64,000 nucleotides of DNA, taken from contig NZ_CP087164.1 of NCBI RefSeq assembly GCF_021172045.1, positions 5,828,001 through 5,892,000 of the forward strand, in the 5' to 3' direction. The DNA comes from Capillimicrobium parvum (lineage in GTDB: Bacteria; Actinomycetota; Thermoleophilia; Solirubrobacterales; Solirubrobacteraceae). This document shows positions 43,089 through 51,964 of the stretch, in pieces. A program made the position numbers and the translations under genes. Position 1 is the first letter of the stretch, and each line of letters opens with the position of its first letter. The notes under the pieces were generated by a model. That model was not told the origin of the DNA, made no database searches, and saw nothing but the letters and a program-made list of their open reading frames with translations.

Positions 43089-43756
43089 GGGTCGCGCTCG
43101 CCGTCCTGCGCAAGGAGCTGCGCCTGGAGCTGCGCACGCTCGAGTCGATCCCCGGCATGGCGCTGTTCTCGGTCACGACGTTCGTCGTGTTCCACTTTGC
43201 CCTGCATCGCGGGCAGGTCGAGGGCGACCTGGCCGCCGGCATCCTCGTCGTGACGCTGCTGTTCGCCGGGATGCTCGGCCTGAACCGCCTCTACGTCGCC
43301 GACGAGGAGCAGGGCGGCTTCGACGGCTTCCTGCTCGCTCCGGTCGACCGCACCTGGCTGTTCGTCGCCAAGGCGCTCGCGCTGCTCGCCTACCTCGTCG
43401 TGCTCGAGATCGTCGCCGTCCCCGCGTTCGCGCTGCTGCTGCTCGGCCCCGGGATCGACCAGGCGCTGCCCGAGCTCGTCGGCGTCCTGCTGCTGGCCGA
43501 CATCGGCTTCGCGATCATCGCCGCGCTGGTCGGCGCGCTCGCCGTGCGCACCCGAGCGCGGGACCTCGTGGGCCCCCTGATCGCGCTGCCGCTGCTCGTC
43601 CCGGTGGTCATCGGCACGGCCCGCGCGCTCGAGCCGCTGCTGCTCGAAGGTGGCGCGGAGCCGGTCCCCGCCCGCTGGCTGTTGATCCTCGGCCTGTACG
43701 ATCTGATCTTCGGACTGCTTGCGATAGCGGTCTTCGATCCGTTGCTGGAGGACTGA
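43085..43756 (+). CDS. ccmB: Heme exporter permease CcmB
   Basis: A 223-aa membrane protein with about six helices that pairs with CcmA. Family blocks VLRKELRLELRTLESIPGMALFSVTTFVVFHFAL, the FAGMLGLNRLYVADEEQGGFDGFLLAPVDR loop and PLIALPLLVPVVIGTARALEPLL are all present. The start GTG 43085 overlaps the ccmA stop. CcmC begins 7 bp after its own stop. Confidence 0.9.
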   Translation: MRVALAVLRKELRLELRTLESIPGMALFSVTTFVVFHFALHRGQVEGDLAAGILVVTLLFAGMLGLNRLYVADEEQGGFDGFLLAPVDRTWLFVAKALALLAYLVVLEIVAVPAFALLLLGPGIDQALPELVGVLLLADIGFAIIAALVGALAVRTRARDLVGPLIALPLLVPVVIGTARALEPLLLEGGAEPVPARWLLILGLYDLIFGLLAIAVFDPLLED

Positions 43757-43763
43757 AGCCCTC

Positions 43764-44486
43764 ATGTACGGCAAGGGGCTGCGCGCCCTCTCCGTCACCA
43801 CCCTCATCACCCTCGTCGGCGCCTTCGCGCTCGTCTTCTTCTACGCGCCCAACGACGCCGACCAGGGCTTCGTGCAGAAGATCTTCTACGTGCACGTGCC
43901 GATGGCCATCGTGGCGCTCTTCGGCTTCATCGCCGGCGGGATCTTCGCCATCCAACATCTGCGTACGCGCGACCCGCGCCACGACCTGCGCTCGTACGTC
44001 GCGATCCACATCTCGCTGATCCTGGCGATCGGCGTGCTCGTCACCGGTTCGATCTGGGCACGCGCGGCGTGGGGCCACTGGTGGGTGTGGGACGAGCCGA
44101 CGCTCGTGTCGTTCCTCATCGTCTTCCTGCTCTACGCGACCTACCAGCCGCTGCGCTTCTCGATCGAGGACCCTGAGCGCCAGGCCCGCTACGCGAGCGT
44201 CTTCGCCGTCATCGCCGGCGCCTTCGTGCCGCTCAACTTCCTCGCCGTGCGCCTCGCGCAGGCGTACACGCACCCGCGGGTGCTCGGCACGACCGGAGGC
44301 TCCATGCCGGGCGACATGCGGCTGACCTTCCTCATCGCGATCGTCGGCATGGCGCTCCTGTTCATCACCTTGTGGAAGTTCGAGATGGCCGCCAAGCACG
44401 CGCGCGCCAACCTGCGCTCGCTGCGGCGCAAGCTCGGCGTCGACGAGGTCCCCGCCGCGCGGCGCACCGCCGCCCCCTCGCTCTGA
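43764..44486 (+). CDS. ccmC: Cytochrome c biogenesis protein CcmC
   Basis: A 240-aa, six-helix heme-handling protein. The tryptophan-rich motif AWGHWWVWDEP (about residues 102-112) binds heme on the outer face, flanked by candidate axial His such as His44 (YVHVP) and His in the HPR segment (AYTHPRVLG). The C-terminal 40 residues are basic and cytosolic. Its TGA shares bases with the ATG of the small CcmD-like gene. No ccmE, ccmF or ccmH is in view. Confidence 0.9.
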   Translation: MYGKGLRALSVTTLITLVGAFALVFFYAPNDADQGFVQKIFYVHVPMAIVALFGFIAGGIFAIQHLRTRDPRHDLRSYVAIHISLILAIGVLVTGSIWARAAWGHWWVWDEPTLVSFLIVFLLYATYQPLRFSIEDPERQARYASVFAVIAGAFVPLNFLAVRLAQAYTHPRVLGTTGGSMPGDMRLTFLIAIVGMALLFITLWKFEMAAKHARANLRSLRRKLGVDEVPAARRTAAPSL

Positions 44487-44683
44487 TGCCCGCGCTCCCC
44501 CTCGACGAGGCCGGCAAGTACGTCGCCGCCGCCTACCTGGTCTTCCTCGCGCTCGTCTTGGCCTACGTGATCATCATGGGCGTGCGTCTGGGCCGCATCG
44601 AGCGCGAGCTGGCCGAGCTCGACGAGATCACGCCCGAGCGGCGGGAGGACCTGCCGCCGGTCCGGGAGGAGGCTGCTCGATGA
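44486..44683 (+). CDS. CcmD-like small membrane protein
   Basis: A 65-aa protein with one helix (AAAYLVFLALVLAYVIIMGVRL, about residues 13-34) followed by a charged amphipathic tail (RIERELAELDEITPERRED). Its size, topology and place right after ccmC match CcmD, which holds CcmA, CcmB, CcmC and CcmE together. Sequence similarity to CcmD is too short to judge, so the call rests on context. The start overlaps the ccmC stop. Confidence 0.7.
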   Translation: MPALPLDEAGKYVAAAYLVFLALVLAYVIIMGVRLGRIERELAELDEITPERREDLPPVREEAAR

Positions 44684-44732
44684 GACCCTGCGGATCCTCA
44701 TCCCCAACGGCCTCGACCCTGAGGGAGGCTGC

Positions 44733-46067
44733 GTGATGAGCGCCGAGGTCCTCTGCCTGGGCATCTCGTTCAAGACGGCGCCCGTCGCGCTGCGCGAGCG
44801 CCTGGCCATGACCGACACGGGCGCGGCCGAGTTCCTGCGCGACGCGATCGATGTGCCCAGCGTGCACGAGGCCGCCGTCATCTCGACCTGCAACCGCACC
44901 GAGATCTACCTCGTCTCGCCGAACCCGGTCGCCGCCGAGAGCGCGGTCCTCGGCCTGCTGGCGACGCGCGCGGGCATCCGGCCGACGCAGCTCGCCGAGA
45001 TCATCTACGCGCCGCGCAACTGCGACGCCGCCCTCCAGCTCTACCGGGTCGCCGCCGGCCTGGAGTCGATGATCGTGGGCGAGGTCGAGGTGCAGGGTCA
45101 GGTCCGCCGCGCCCACGAGCTCGCGCGGGCGGCGGGCACGACCGGCCCGATGCTCAACCGCCTGTTCGGCGCCGCCGTGCAGACCGGCAAGCGCGTGCGC
45201 TCGGAGACCGCGATCTCCGAAGGTCGCGCGAGCGTCTCGTCCGTCGCGGTCCGCCTGGCCCAGGAGGTCATCGGCGACCTGCGTTCGCGCCACGTGGTGA
45301 TCGTCGGCGCCGGGGAGACCGCCGAGTTGACCGCGCAGGCGCTCGCGGAGCAGGGCGTCGCCACCGTGTTCCTGGCCAACCGGCGCGCCGACCGCGCCCG
45401 TTCGATCGCCGCGCGCTTCGGTGGCGAGGTCGTCTCGCTGCACGAGCTGCCCGACCAGCTCGCGCGCGCCGACATCGTCGTCGCGTCGACCGCCTCGCCG
45501 CACCCGATCATCGAGGCCGGCGGCCTGGAGGTCGTCATGGCGCAGCGCCCCGGCCGGCCCCTGCTGCTCATCGACATCGCCGTCCCGCGCGACATCGACC
45601 CCATGTGCGGCGACCTCGACGACGTGGCGCTCTACGACATCGACGACCTCCAGTCCGTCGTCGCGCACACGCTGTCAACCCGCTCCGTGGAGGCCGAGAT
45701 CGCCGAGCAGATCGTCGAGGAGGAGATCCACCGCTTCGCCCGCTGGATGGGTCAGCAGGACGTCCTGCCGACCGTGGCGGCGCTGCGCGAGCACGGACGG
45801 GGGATCGTCGACCAGGTGCTGGCCGAGAACCGCGGCCGCTGGGAGGGCGCGACGGACCGCGACCTCGCGCGCGTCGACGCGATCGCCCGCGCCGTCATGC
45901 AGCGCCTGCTGCACGAGCCGACGATCCGGGTGCGCGAGAGCGGCCATGGCCGCGTGGCGCTGGTGCGCGAGCTGTTCGGCATCGTCGAGGACCCGCCCGC
46001 GCGCGACGGCGAGGGCGAGACGACCGAGCCGCTGCGCGACAACGTCCGCCAGCTGCGCGGATCGTGA
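44733..46067 (+). CDS. hemA: Glutamyl-tRNA reductase
   Basis: A 444-aa enzyme that reduces glutamyl-tRNA(Glu) to glutamate-1-semialdehyde, the first committed step of C5 tetrapyrrole synthesis. The catalytic Cys53 lies in STCNRTEIY. The substrate/NADPH region begins HVVIVGAGETAELTAQAL and continues FLANRRADRA. The dimerisation helix region is present to the C-terminus. The start is GTG 44733 or ATG 44736, after GAGGGAGG. The downstream hemC begins 5 bp after the stop. Confidence 0.93.
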   Translation: MMSAEVLCLGISFKTAPVALRERLAMTDTGAAEFLRDAIDVPSVHEAAVISTCNRTEIYLVSPNPVAAESAVLGLLATRAGIRPTQLAEIIYAPRNCDAALQLYRVAAGLESMIVGEVEVQGQVRRAHELARAAGTTGPMLNRLFGAAVQTGKRVRSETAISEGRASVSSVAVRLAQEVIGDLRSRHVVIVGAGETAELTAQALAEQGVATVFLANRRADRARSIAARFGGEVVSLHELPDQLARADIVVASTASPHPIIEAGGLEVVMAQRPGRPLLLIDIAVPRDIDPMCGDLDDVALYDIDDLQSVVAHTLSTRSVEAEIAEQIVEEEIHRFARWMGQQDVLPTVAALREHGRGIVDQVLAENRGRWEGATDRDLARVDAIARAVMQRLLHEPTIRVRESGHGRVALVRELFGIVEDPPARDGEGETTEPLRDNVRQLRGS

Positions 46068-46071
46068 GGCG

Positions 46072-46926
46072 TTGCTGAGGATCGCCACGCGGGGCAGCGC
46101 GCTCGCGCTCGCCCAGGCGCGGCACGTGGCGACGCTGCTGGGCGGCGCTGAGCTGGTCGAGGTGGTGACGAGCGGCGATCGCCGCCGCGACGTCGAGGAC
46201 AAGCGCGAGTGGGTGGCCGAGATCGAGTCGGCGCTCGAGCGCGGCGAGGCCGACCTCGCGGTCCACTCGGCCAAGGACGTTCCCGCCACGCTGCCCGACG
46301 GCTTCGTGATCGCCGCGGTGCCGCCGCGGGCGTCGCCCTACGACGCGCTGTGCGGCGCCTCCGGCCTCGACGCGCTCGACGAGGGCGCCCGCGTCGGCAC
46401 GAGCTCGCTGCGCCGCGCGGCGGCGCTGCACGCGCTGCGCCCCGACCTCGACGTCGTGGAGCTGCGCGGCAACGTCGACACCCGGCTGCGCAAGCTCGCC
46501 GCGGGCGAGTGCGACGCCGCGGTGCTGGCGCTGGCCGGGCTCGAACGCCTGGGCCGGGCTGATGCGGCCGGGGCGGTGCTCGAGGCGGTCGTGCCGGCCT
46601 CGGGCCAGGGGGCGCTGCTGCTCGAGGCCCACGTGGAGGCGGCCGAGGCGCTGCAGGCGGCGCGGACCATCAGCGACCCGGCCGCGGAGCGGACCCTCGC
46701 CGCCGAGCGCAGCCTCGTCGCGGCGCTGGGCGCCGACTGCCGCACGCCGGTGGGCGCGCACGCGCGCGAGGGCGCGGACGGCGGGCTCGGCCTGCGGGCG
46801 TTCGTCGGCCGCGTCGACGGCTCGGAGTGGGTGATCGACGAGCTCGACGGCTTCGACGACCCCGCGGCCCTGGGCGCGGCGGTGGCGGCCCGGCTGCTCG
46901 CCGCGGGCGCCGGGGAGATGCTGTGA
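46072..46926 (+). CDS. hemC: Porphobilinogen deaminase (hydroxymethylbilane synthase)
   Basis: A 284-aa enzyme that links four porphobilinogens to hydroxymethylbilane on a dipyrromethane cofactor. The cofactor Cys223 lies in LGADCRTPVGAHA. N-terminal IATRGSALALAQA and the AVHSAKDVPATLP, VGTSSLRRAA and LRGNVDTRLRKL blocks are intact. The only suitable start is TTG 46072 (or CTG 46075), which fits the high-GC, GTG/TTG-rich style here. Its stop overlaps the start of the CobA-HemD gene (GTGA). Confidence 0.92.
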   Translation: MLRIATRGSALALAQARHVATLLGGAELVEVVTSGDRRRDVEDKREWVAEIESALERGEADLAVHSAKDVPATLPDGFVIAAVPPRASPYDALCGASGLDALDEGARVGTSSLRRAAALHALRPDLDVVELRGNVDTRLRKLAAGECDAAVLALAGLERLGRADAAGAVLEAVVPASGQGALLLEAHVEAAEALQAARTISDPAAERTLAAERSLVAALGADCRTPVGAHAREGADGGLGLRAFVGRVDGSEWVIDELDGFDDPAALGAAVAARLLAAGAGEML

Positions 46927-48383
46927 CCGGCGTCGTCTACCTCGTCGGCGCCGGGCCCGGCGACCCCGGCCTGCTGACGGTCCGCGCGCGCGAACTGCTC
47001 GAGAGCGCCGACGTGGTGCTCACCGACAAGCTCGTCCCGCCGGGGATCCTGGACGACGTCCCCGGCGAGGTCGTCGACGTGGGCAAGATCGGCGGCGGGA
47101 CGCAGGTCCCCCAGGACGAGACGAACCGCCTGCTGCTCGAGCACGCGCGCGCCGGGCGCACCGTCGTGCGGCTCAAGGGCGGCGACCCGTTCGTGTTCGG
47201 CCGCGGCGGCGAGGAGGCGCAGGTGCTGCGGGAGGCGGGCATCCCGTTCGAGATCGTCCCCGGCGTCACCGCCGGCGTCGCCGCCCCCGCCTATGCGGGC
47301 ATCCCGGTCACCCAGCGCGGGCTGGCCGCGGGGGTCGCGTTCGTCACCGGCCACGAGGACCCGGCCAAGGGCGAGACCCAGATCGACTGGCCGCCGCTCG
47401 CCGCCTTCCCGGGGACGCTCGTCTTCTACATGGGCGTGCGCGCGCTGCCGCGGATCGCCGAGCGGCTGGTCGCCGGCGGGCGCTCGCCCGACGAGCCGGT
47501 GGTCATCGTCGAGCGCGGGACGCTCGCCGGCCAGCGCAGCGTGTCGGGCACGCTGGCGACGATCGCCGAGCGCGCGAGCGCCGCCGCCGTCCGGGCGCCG
47601 TCGGTGACGATCGTCGGGCCGGTCGCGGCCCTGGGCGACGAGCTCGCATGGCTCGACGCGGCGCGCCCGCTGTCGGGCCGCACGGTGGCCGTGACCCGCG
47701 CCCGCGCGCAGGCCAGCGCGCTCGCCGGCCGGCTGCGCGCGCTGGGCGCCGAGGTGGTCGAGGCGCCCGCGATCGCCATCGAGCCGCTGGCGGTGACGGT
47801 CCCCGACCTCGCGGGCTACGACCTGCTCTGCGTGACGAGCCCGAACGGCGCCGGCCGGCTGCTCGAAGAGGTCCGCGACGCGCGCGCCCTCGCCGGACCG
47901 GTCATCGCCGCGATCGGCCCGGGCACCGCCCGCGCGCTGCGCGCCGGCGGCATCGAGCCCGACGTGGTGCCGGAGCGGGCGATCGCCGAGTCGCTCGTGG
48001 AGGCGCTGGCCGGCGTGCCGGTGCGCCGCGCCCTGATCGCCCGCGCCGAGGAGGCCCGCGACGTGCTGCCCGGCGCGTTGCGCGAGCGCGGCGCCGAGGT
48101 CGACGTCCTCGCGCTGTACCGGACCGTGGCGGCGCCGCTGGACGATGCTGCGCGCGCAGCGGTGGACGGCGCGGACTACGTGACGTTCACGTCGGCCTCG
48201 TCGGTGCGCAACGTGCTCGCCGCAGGCGCCACGCTGCAGGGCCCCCGACTCGTGTCGATCGGCCCGGTGACGAGCGCCGAGCTCGACGCGCACGGGCTGC
48301 GAGGCGACGTCGAGGCGACCGAGCACACGCCGGACGGGCTGGTCTCCGCGCTCGTCGCGGACGCCGCGGTCAGCGCGGCATGA
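46923..48383 (+). CDS. Fused uroporphyrinogen-III C-methyltransferase / uroporphyrinogen-III synthase
   Basis: A 486-aa two-domain protein. Residues 1-240 are a SAM-dependent methyltransferase (CobA/SumT) with GAGPGDPGLLTV, KGGDPFVFGRGGEE and PGVTAG. Residues about 245-486 are HemD-like, beginning LSGRTVAVTRARAQASALAGRL, with FTSASSVRNVL and a C-terminal SIGPVTSAEL segment. The fusion makes uroporphyrinogen III from the HemC product and methylates it to precorrin-2, which feeds the precorrin-2 dehydrogenase 5.5 kb upstream. It starts at GTG 46923. Its 3' end overlaps the MocR gene by 14 bp. Confidence 0.93.
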   Translation: MTGVVYLVGAGPGDPGLLTVRARELLESADVVLTDKLVPPGILDDVPGEVVDVGKIGGGTQVPQDETNRLLLEHARAGRTVVRLKGGDPFVFGRGGEEAQVLREAGIPFEIVPGVTAGVAAPAYAGIPVTQRGLAAGVAFVTGHEDPAKGETQIDWPPLAAFPGTLVFYMGVRALPRIAERLVAGGRSPDEPVVIVERGTLAGQRSVSGTLATIAERASAAAVRAPSVTIVGPVAALGDELAWLDAARPLSGRTVAVTRARAQASALAGRLRALGAEVVEAPAIAIEPLAVTVPDLAGYDLLCVTSPNGAGRLLEEVRDARALAGPVIAAIGPGTARALRAGGIEPDVVPERAIAESLVEALAGVPVRRALIARAEEARDVLPGALRERGAEVDVLALYRTVAAPLDDAARAAVDGADYVTFTSASSVRNVLAAGATLQGPRLVSIGPVTSAELDAHGLRGDVEATEHTPDGLVSALVADAAVSAA

Positions 48384-49740
48384 GCTCGGCGAGCTCCGCG
48401 ATCGCGGCGGCGATCGCCGGCTCGGGCATCGCGGCGTAGCCGAGGATCAGGCCGGGGGGCCCGCCCGCCGGCTCGAAGCGCTGGTCGCCGAGGCCGTGGA
48501 TCTCGATGCCGCGCGCCCCGGCCGCCGCCACGAGCGCGTGCTCGTCGGTGCCCTCGGGCAGGAGCACGACGGCGTGCAGCCCGGCCGCGACGCCCTGGAC
48601 GCGGACGCCCGGCAGGTGGCGGGCGAGCGCGTCGAGCAGCGCGTCGCGGCGCGCGCGGTAGCGGCGGCGCGTGCGCCGCAGGTGACGCTCGAGCTCGCCG
48701 CTCTCGACGAACTCCGCGAGGGCGAGCTGCTCGATCAGCGGCGTGCCGAGGTCGGCGTGGCGCTTGTGCTCCACGAGCGCGCGGGAGAGCGCGAGCGGCG
48801 CGACGAGCCAGCCGAGCCGCAGCGCCGGCGCGAGGATCTTGCTCGCGGATCCCGCGTAGAGGACGTGGTCGGGGTCGAGCCCCTGCAGAGCGCCGACCGG
48901 CTCGCGGTCGTAGCGGTACTCGGCGTCGTAGTCGTCCTCGACGATCAGGCCGCCCGTGCGCTGCGCCCAGCCCAGCAGGGCCGCGCGGCGGTCGGGAGCC
49001 AGGACGGCGCCCATCGGCGACTGGTGCGCGGGGGTGACGACGACGGCGTCCACGCGCGCCTCGTCGAGCAGGTCCACGCGCATTCCATGGTCGTCCACCG
49101 GGATCGGGACGGCCTCGAGGCCGGTGTGGGCGGCGACGGTCCGGTGCCCGAGCCATCCGGGGTCCTCGAGCGCGATGCGCGTCGCCCCCGCGTCGCGCAG
49201 GGCGGCGAAGGCGAGGGTGAAGCCCTGGATGAGTCCGCTGCACACGAGCATCCGCTGCGGGTCGGCCGCCGTGCCGCGCGTCCGGCCGAGGTGCTCGGCG
49301 AGCGCCTCGCGCAGGACGCGCGGGCCGCGGACGGTGCCGTAGCCGAGGTCCTGGTCGGGCAGCGCGTGCAGCGCGCGCCGTGTCGCCGCGAGCCAGGCGG
49401 TGCGGGGGAAGGCCGACAGGTCCGGCTGGCCGGGGTGGAACGTGTAGCGCGGCCGTGGGGCCGGTGCGTCACCCCGCGCGGCGGCCGGCGCGGCCGCCGC
49501 GTGGGCCACGTGCGTGCCCGACCCGCGGCGGGTGGCGAGGTAGCCCTCCGCGTGCAGCTGGGCGTAGGCCTCGACGACCACCCCGCGCGAGACGCCGAGC
49601 TGGGCGGCGAGGCGGCGCGTGGAGGGCAGGCGGGCGCCGGGGCGCAGCCGGCCGGCGCGGACGTCCTCGCGCAGCGCCCGCTCGAGCTGGGCGTGCAGCG
49701 GCACGCGGTCGGCGGGATCGAGGGTGACGAGGAGCTCCAT
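48370..49740 (-). CDS. MocR-type regulator (GntR HTH fused to aminotransferase)
   Basis: A 456-aa fusion. An N-terminal GntR winged helix (RLPSTRRLAAQLGVSRGVVVEAYAQL, residues about 40-65) leads to a class I aminotransferase-like domain. PLP contacts include IVEDDYDAEYRYDREPVGALQ and the Schiff-base Lys in YAGSASKILAPALRLGWL. MocR proteins regulate PLP or amino-acid/GABA/taurine genes. The target here could be the divergent membrane protein gene 69 bp away, but that is a guess. The start is ATG 49740, where a longer frame was rejected. Confidence 0.9.
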   Translation of the reverse strand: MELLVTLDPADRVPLHAQLERALREDVRAGRLRPGARLPSTRRLAAQLGVSRGVVVEAYAQLHAEGYLATRRGSGTHVAHAAAAPAAARGDAPAPRPRYTFHPGQPDLSAFPRTAWLAATRRALHALPDQDLGYGTVRGPRVLREALAEHLGRTRGTAADPQRMLVCSGLIQGFTLAFAALRDAGATRIALEDPGWLGHRTVAAHTGLEAVPIPVDDHGMRVDLLDEARVDAVVVTPAHQSPMGAVLAPDRRAALLGWAQRTGGLIVEDDYDAEYRYDREPVGALQGLDPDHVLYAGSASKILAPALRLGWLVAPLALSRALVEHKRHADLGTPLIEQLALAEFVESGELERHLRRTRRRYRARRDALLDALARHLPGVRVQGVAAGLHAVVLLPEGTDEHALVAAAGARGIEIHGLGDQRFEPAGGPPGLILGYAAMPEPAIAAAIAELAELMPR

Positions 49741-49809
49741 GTGGTCCGCTCCGGCAGTGGGCGGCTGGACCTGGCCCGCGGACCAGTCCGGGCGTATGGT
49801 GCCACCGAC
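49741..49809. promoter_or_regulatory. Divergent intergenic region beside MocR gene
   Basis: A 69-bp gap between the outward-facing MocR and membrane protein genes. It is too short for more than overlapping promoters. Direct repeats recognised by MocR proteins could lie here, but I could not pick a convincing pair by eye. Confidence 0.3.
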
Positions 49810-50250
49810 ATGCCGACAAGACCCATGCTCGTGCGCGCCGGGCTCGCCCTGCTCGCGCTCGTGCAGGGGGCGCTGGCGGTGTGGGCGCTGCTCGCGCCGC
49901 GCGCCTTCTACGACGACTTCCCCGGCGGCGGGCGTGCGTGGGTGAGCCCGCTGGGCCCGTACGACGAGCACCTCGTGCGCGACGTCGGCGCGCTGTCGCT
50001 GGCGCTCACCGTGGTGCTGGTGGCGGCGCTCGTGTCGCTGGACCGCCGGCTCGTCCTGGTCGCCGGCCTCGCCTACCTGGCCTGGTCGGTGCCGCACCTC
50101 GCGTTCCACCTGACCGCCGACGACGTGCTGCCGGCCGGCGACCGGGTCGCCAGTGAGGCGGGTCAGCTGCTGACGACGCTGATCGCGGCGGCGCTGGCAC
50201 TGGACGCCCTGCGGGCTCGCGATCGCGCCCGGCCCCGCACGCCGGCGTAG
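49810..50250 (+). CDS. Small integral membrane protein of unknown function
   Basis: A 146-aa protein with about four hydrophobic helices (LVRAGLALLALVQGALAVWALL, LALTVVLVAALVSL, LVLVAGLAYLAWSV, and QLLTTLIAAALALDAL). A conserved-looking extracytoplasmic loop contains FYDDFPGGGRAWVSPLGPYDEHLVRD. I recognise no enzyme motif. It is divergent from the MocR gene. Confidence 0.75.
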   Translation: MPTRPMLVRAGLALLALVQGALAVWALLAPRAFYDDFPGGGRAWVSPLGPYDEHLVRDVGALSLALTVVLVAALVSLDRRLVLVAGLAYLAWSVPHLAFHLTADDVLPAGDRVASEAGQLLTTLIAAALALDALRARDRARPRTPA

Positions 50251-50259
50251 CGCGCCGCC

Positions 50260-50418
50260 TCAGCCGTCGGTCTGCGGCTCATCGTCGGGCAGGCCGGGCA
50301 TGGCGGCGTCGCCGCGGCGCGGCCGGGCCTCGCCGTCGGGGTCGGCCTCGTCGACTCCGAGCGGGCGGTCAGGCTCCTGGTCGGGCGGAAGGCCGCTGGG
50401 TGCGTCGTCGCGGTGCAT
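50260..50418 (-). CDS. Possible small acidic/disordered protein
   Basis: A 52-aa frame from ATG 50418, rich in Asp, Pro, Glu and Arg and predicted disordered (SGLPPDQEPDRPLG, LPDDEPQTDG). Codon use is strongly GC-biased at third positions, as in real genes here, and nothing else covers these bases. I see no family, domain or clear ribosome site. A frame starting 12 codons earlier would overlap the next gene's start region. Confidence 0.4.
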   Translation of the reverse strand: MHRDDAPSGLPPDQEPDRPLGVDEADPDGEARPRRGDAAMPGLPDDEPQTDG

Positions 50419-50443
50419 CCCAGGGCGTCTACCCTTCCCGGCC

Positions 50444-51247
50444 GTGTTCGTCACCTTCCTCAGCGACTACGGCGAGCAGGACGAGTTCGTCGGCGTGTGC
50501 CGCGGCGTGCTCGCCGGCCTGGCCCCGGCGGCGCGGGTCATCGACGTGACCCACGGCATCGCGCGCCACGACGTCCGCGCCGGCGCCCTCGTGCTGCGCA
50601 ACGCGCTGCCGTACATGCCGGCGGGCGTGCACCTCGCCGTCGTCGACCCCCAGGTGGGCGGCGCGCGGCGGGGGGTCGCGGTCGCCTGCGCGGACGAGGA
50701 GCGCACGCTCGTCGGACCGGACAACGGGCTGCTCATGCTCGCCGCCGAGCGCTTCGGCGGCGCGATCGAGGCGGTGGACGTCTCGCGCTCGCCGTGGCGC
50801 CTGGAGCCGGTGTCGGCGACGTTCCACGGCCGCGACATCTTCGCCCCGGTGGCGGCCGCGCTCGCCCGGGGCGAGCCGCTTGCGGCGGCCGGCGAGCCGT
50901 GTGCCGTGGAGGAGCTCATGCCGCTCATGCTGCCCTCGGCCGACCGCCGGCCCGGCGCGCTGGCCGCCCACGTCCTGCTGTCGGACCGCTTCGGCAACGT
51001 GATCCTCGACGGAACCCACGACGACCTCACGGCCGTCGGACTGCGGCTCGGCGACGAGGTCGAGGTGGTCGCCGACGGCCGGGCGCACCGCGGGCGCTTC
51101 GCGTCGACCTTCGCCGACGTGGACGTGGGCGCCCTGCTGCTCTACGAGGACGCCCAGCGCCAGATCGCGCTGGCCGTCAACCGCGGGTCGGCCCTGCGCG
51201 AGCTCCGGCTGGGCCGTGACGACGAGCTGCTGCTGCGGACGTGCTGA
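50444..51247 (+). CDS. SAM hydrolase (DUF62, SAM hydroxide adenosyltransferase)
   Basis: A 267-aa enzyme of the chlorinase/fluorinase-like DUF62 family. Most members hydrolyse S-adenosylmethionine to adenosine and methionine. N-terminal FLSDYGEQDEFVGVCRGVL with DVTHGIARHDVRAGA, VVDPQVGGARRGVAV, VGPDNGLLMLAAERFGG and FHGRDIFAPVAAAL are the family blocks; the C-terminal beta domain follows. Halogenase-specific features are not seen. The start is GTG 50444. Its TGA overlaps the ATG of the biotin ligase gene. Confidence 0.87.
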   Translation: MFVTFLSDYGEQDEFVGVCRGVLAGLAPAARVIDVTHGIARHDVRAGALVLRNALPYMPAGVHLAVVDPQVGGARRGVAVACADEERTLVGPDNGLLMLAAERFGGAIEAVDVSRSPWRLEPVSATFHGRDIFAPVAAALARGEPLAAAGEPCAVEELMPLMLPSADRRPGALAAHVLLSDRFGNVILDGTHDDLTAVGLRLGDEVEVVADGRAHRGRFASTFADVDVGALLLYEDAQRQIALAVNRGSALRELRLGRDDELLLRTC

Positions 51248-51954
51248 TGGCGGTCCGGCGGCTCGGGCGGCCGCGGCTGCACCTGCGTGAGGTCGATTCC
51301 ACGAACCGGCGGGCGCGTGAGCTCGCTGCGGCCGGAGCCGCGCACGGCACGCTCGTGACGGCGACGGCGCAGACCGCCGGGCGCGGCCGCCAGGGCCGGT
51401 CCTGGAGCGCGCCGGCCGGCCGGGCGCTCGTCCTGTCGGTCGTGCTGCGCGACCCGCCCGCGCTGCTGCCGCTGGTCGCGGCGGCGGCGGTGGCGGAGCT
51501 GGCCGGGGACTCCGCGCTCGTGAAGTGGCCCAACGACGTGCTCGTCGACGGCCGCAAGGTCGCCGGCATCCTCGCGGAGGGCCGGCCCCAGGAGAGCTGG
51601 GCCGTGCTCGGCATCGGCGTCAACGTGGCGGTGCGGATGGACGACCTGCCCGCCGGGCTGCGCGGGACGGCGGGGACGCTCGGCCTCGAGCCCGGCGACG
51701 TCGAGCCGTGCCTGCAGCGGCTGCTGTGCGCGCTCGAGCGCTGGCTGGCCGCACCGCGGGACGAGCTGCTCGCGGCGCTGCGCGCCCGTGACGCCCTCGC
51801 GAACCGCGAGGTCCGGTGGGACGGCGGCGCGGGCACCGCCCGCGGCATCGACGACGGGGGCCGGCTGGTGGTGCAGCGCGCGGACGGCGAGCGGGTCGCG
51901 CTCGAGGCCGGCGAGGTGCACCTGGCGTCCGGTCCGCCGCCGGGTGACGCCTAG
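51247..51954 (+). CDS. birA: Biotin-[acetyl-CoA carboxylase] ligase, without DNA-binding domain
   Basis: A 235-aa enzyme that activates biotin and attaches it to the biotin carboxyl carrier. Conserved blocks are AGRGRQGRSW (residues 44-53) and KWPNDVLVDGRKVAGILAE. It lacks the N-terminal helix-turn-helix of E. coli BirA, so it is a ligase only. The C-terminal SH3-like domain is present (AGTARGIDDGGRLVVQ). The start ATG 51247 overlaps the stop of the SAM hydrolase gene. Confidence 0.9.
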   Translation: MAVRRLGRPRLHLREVDSTNRRARELAAAGAAHGTLVTATAQTAGRGRQGRSWSAPAGRALVLSVVLRDPPALLPLVAAAAVAELAGDSALVKWPNDVLVDGRKVAGILAEGRPQESWAVLGIGVNVAVRMDDLPAGLRGTAGTLGLEPGDVEPCLQRLLCALERWLAAPRDELLAALRARDALANREVRWDGGAGTARGIDDGGRLVVQRADGERVALEAGEVHLASGPPPGDA

Positions 51955-51964
51955 TACAGCGACG

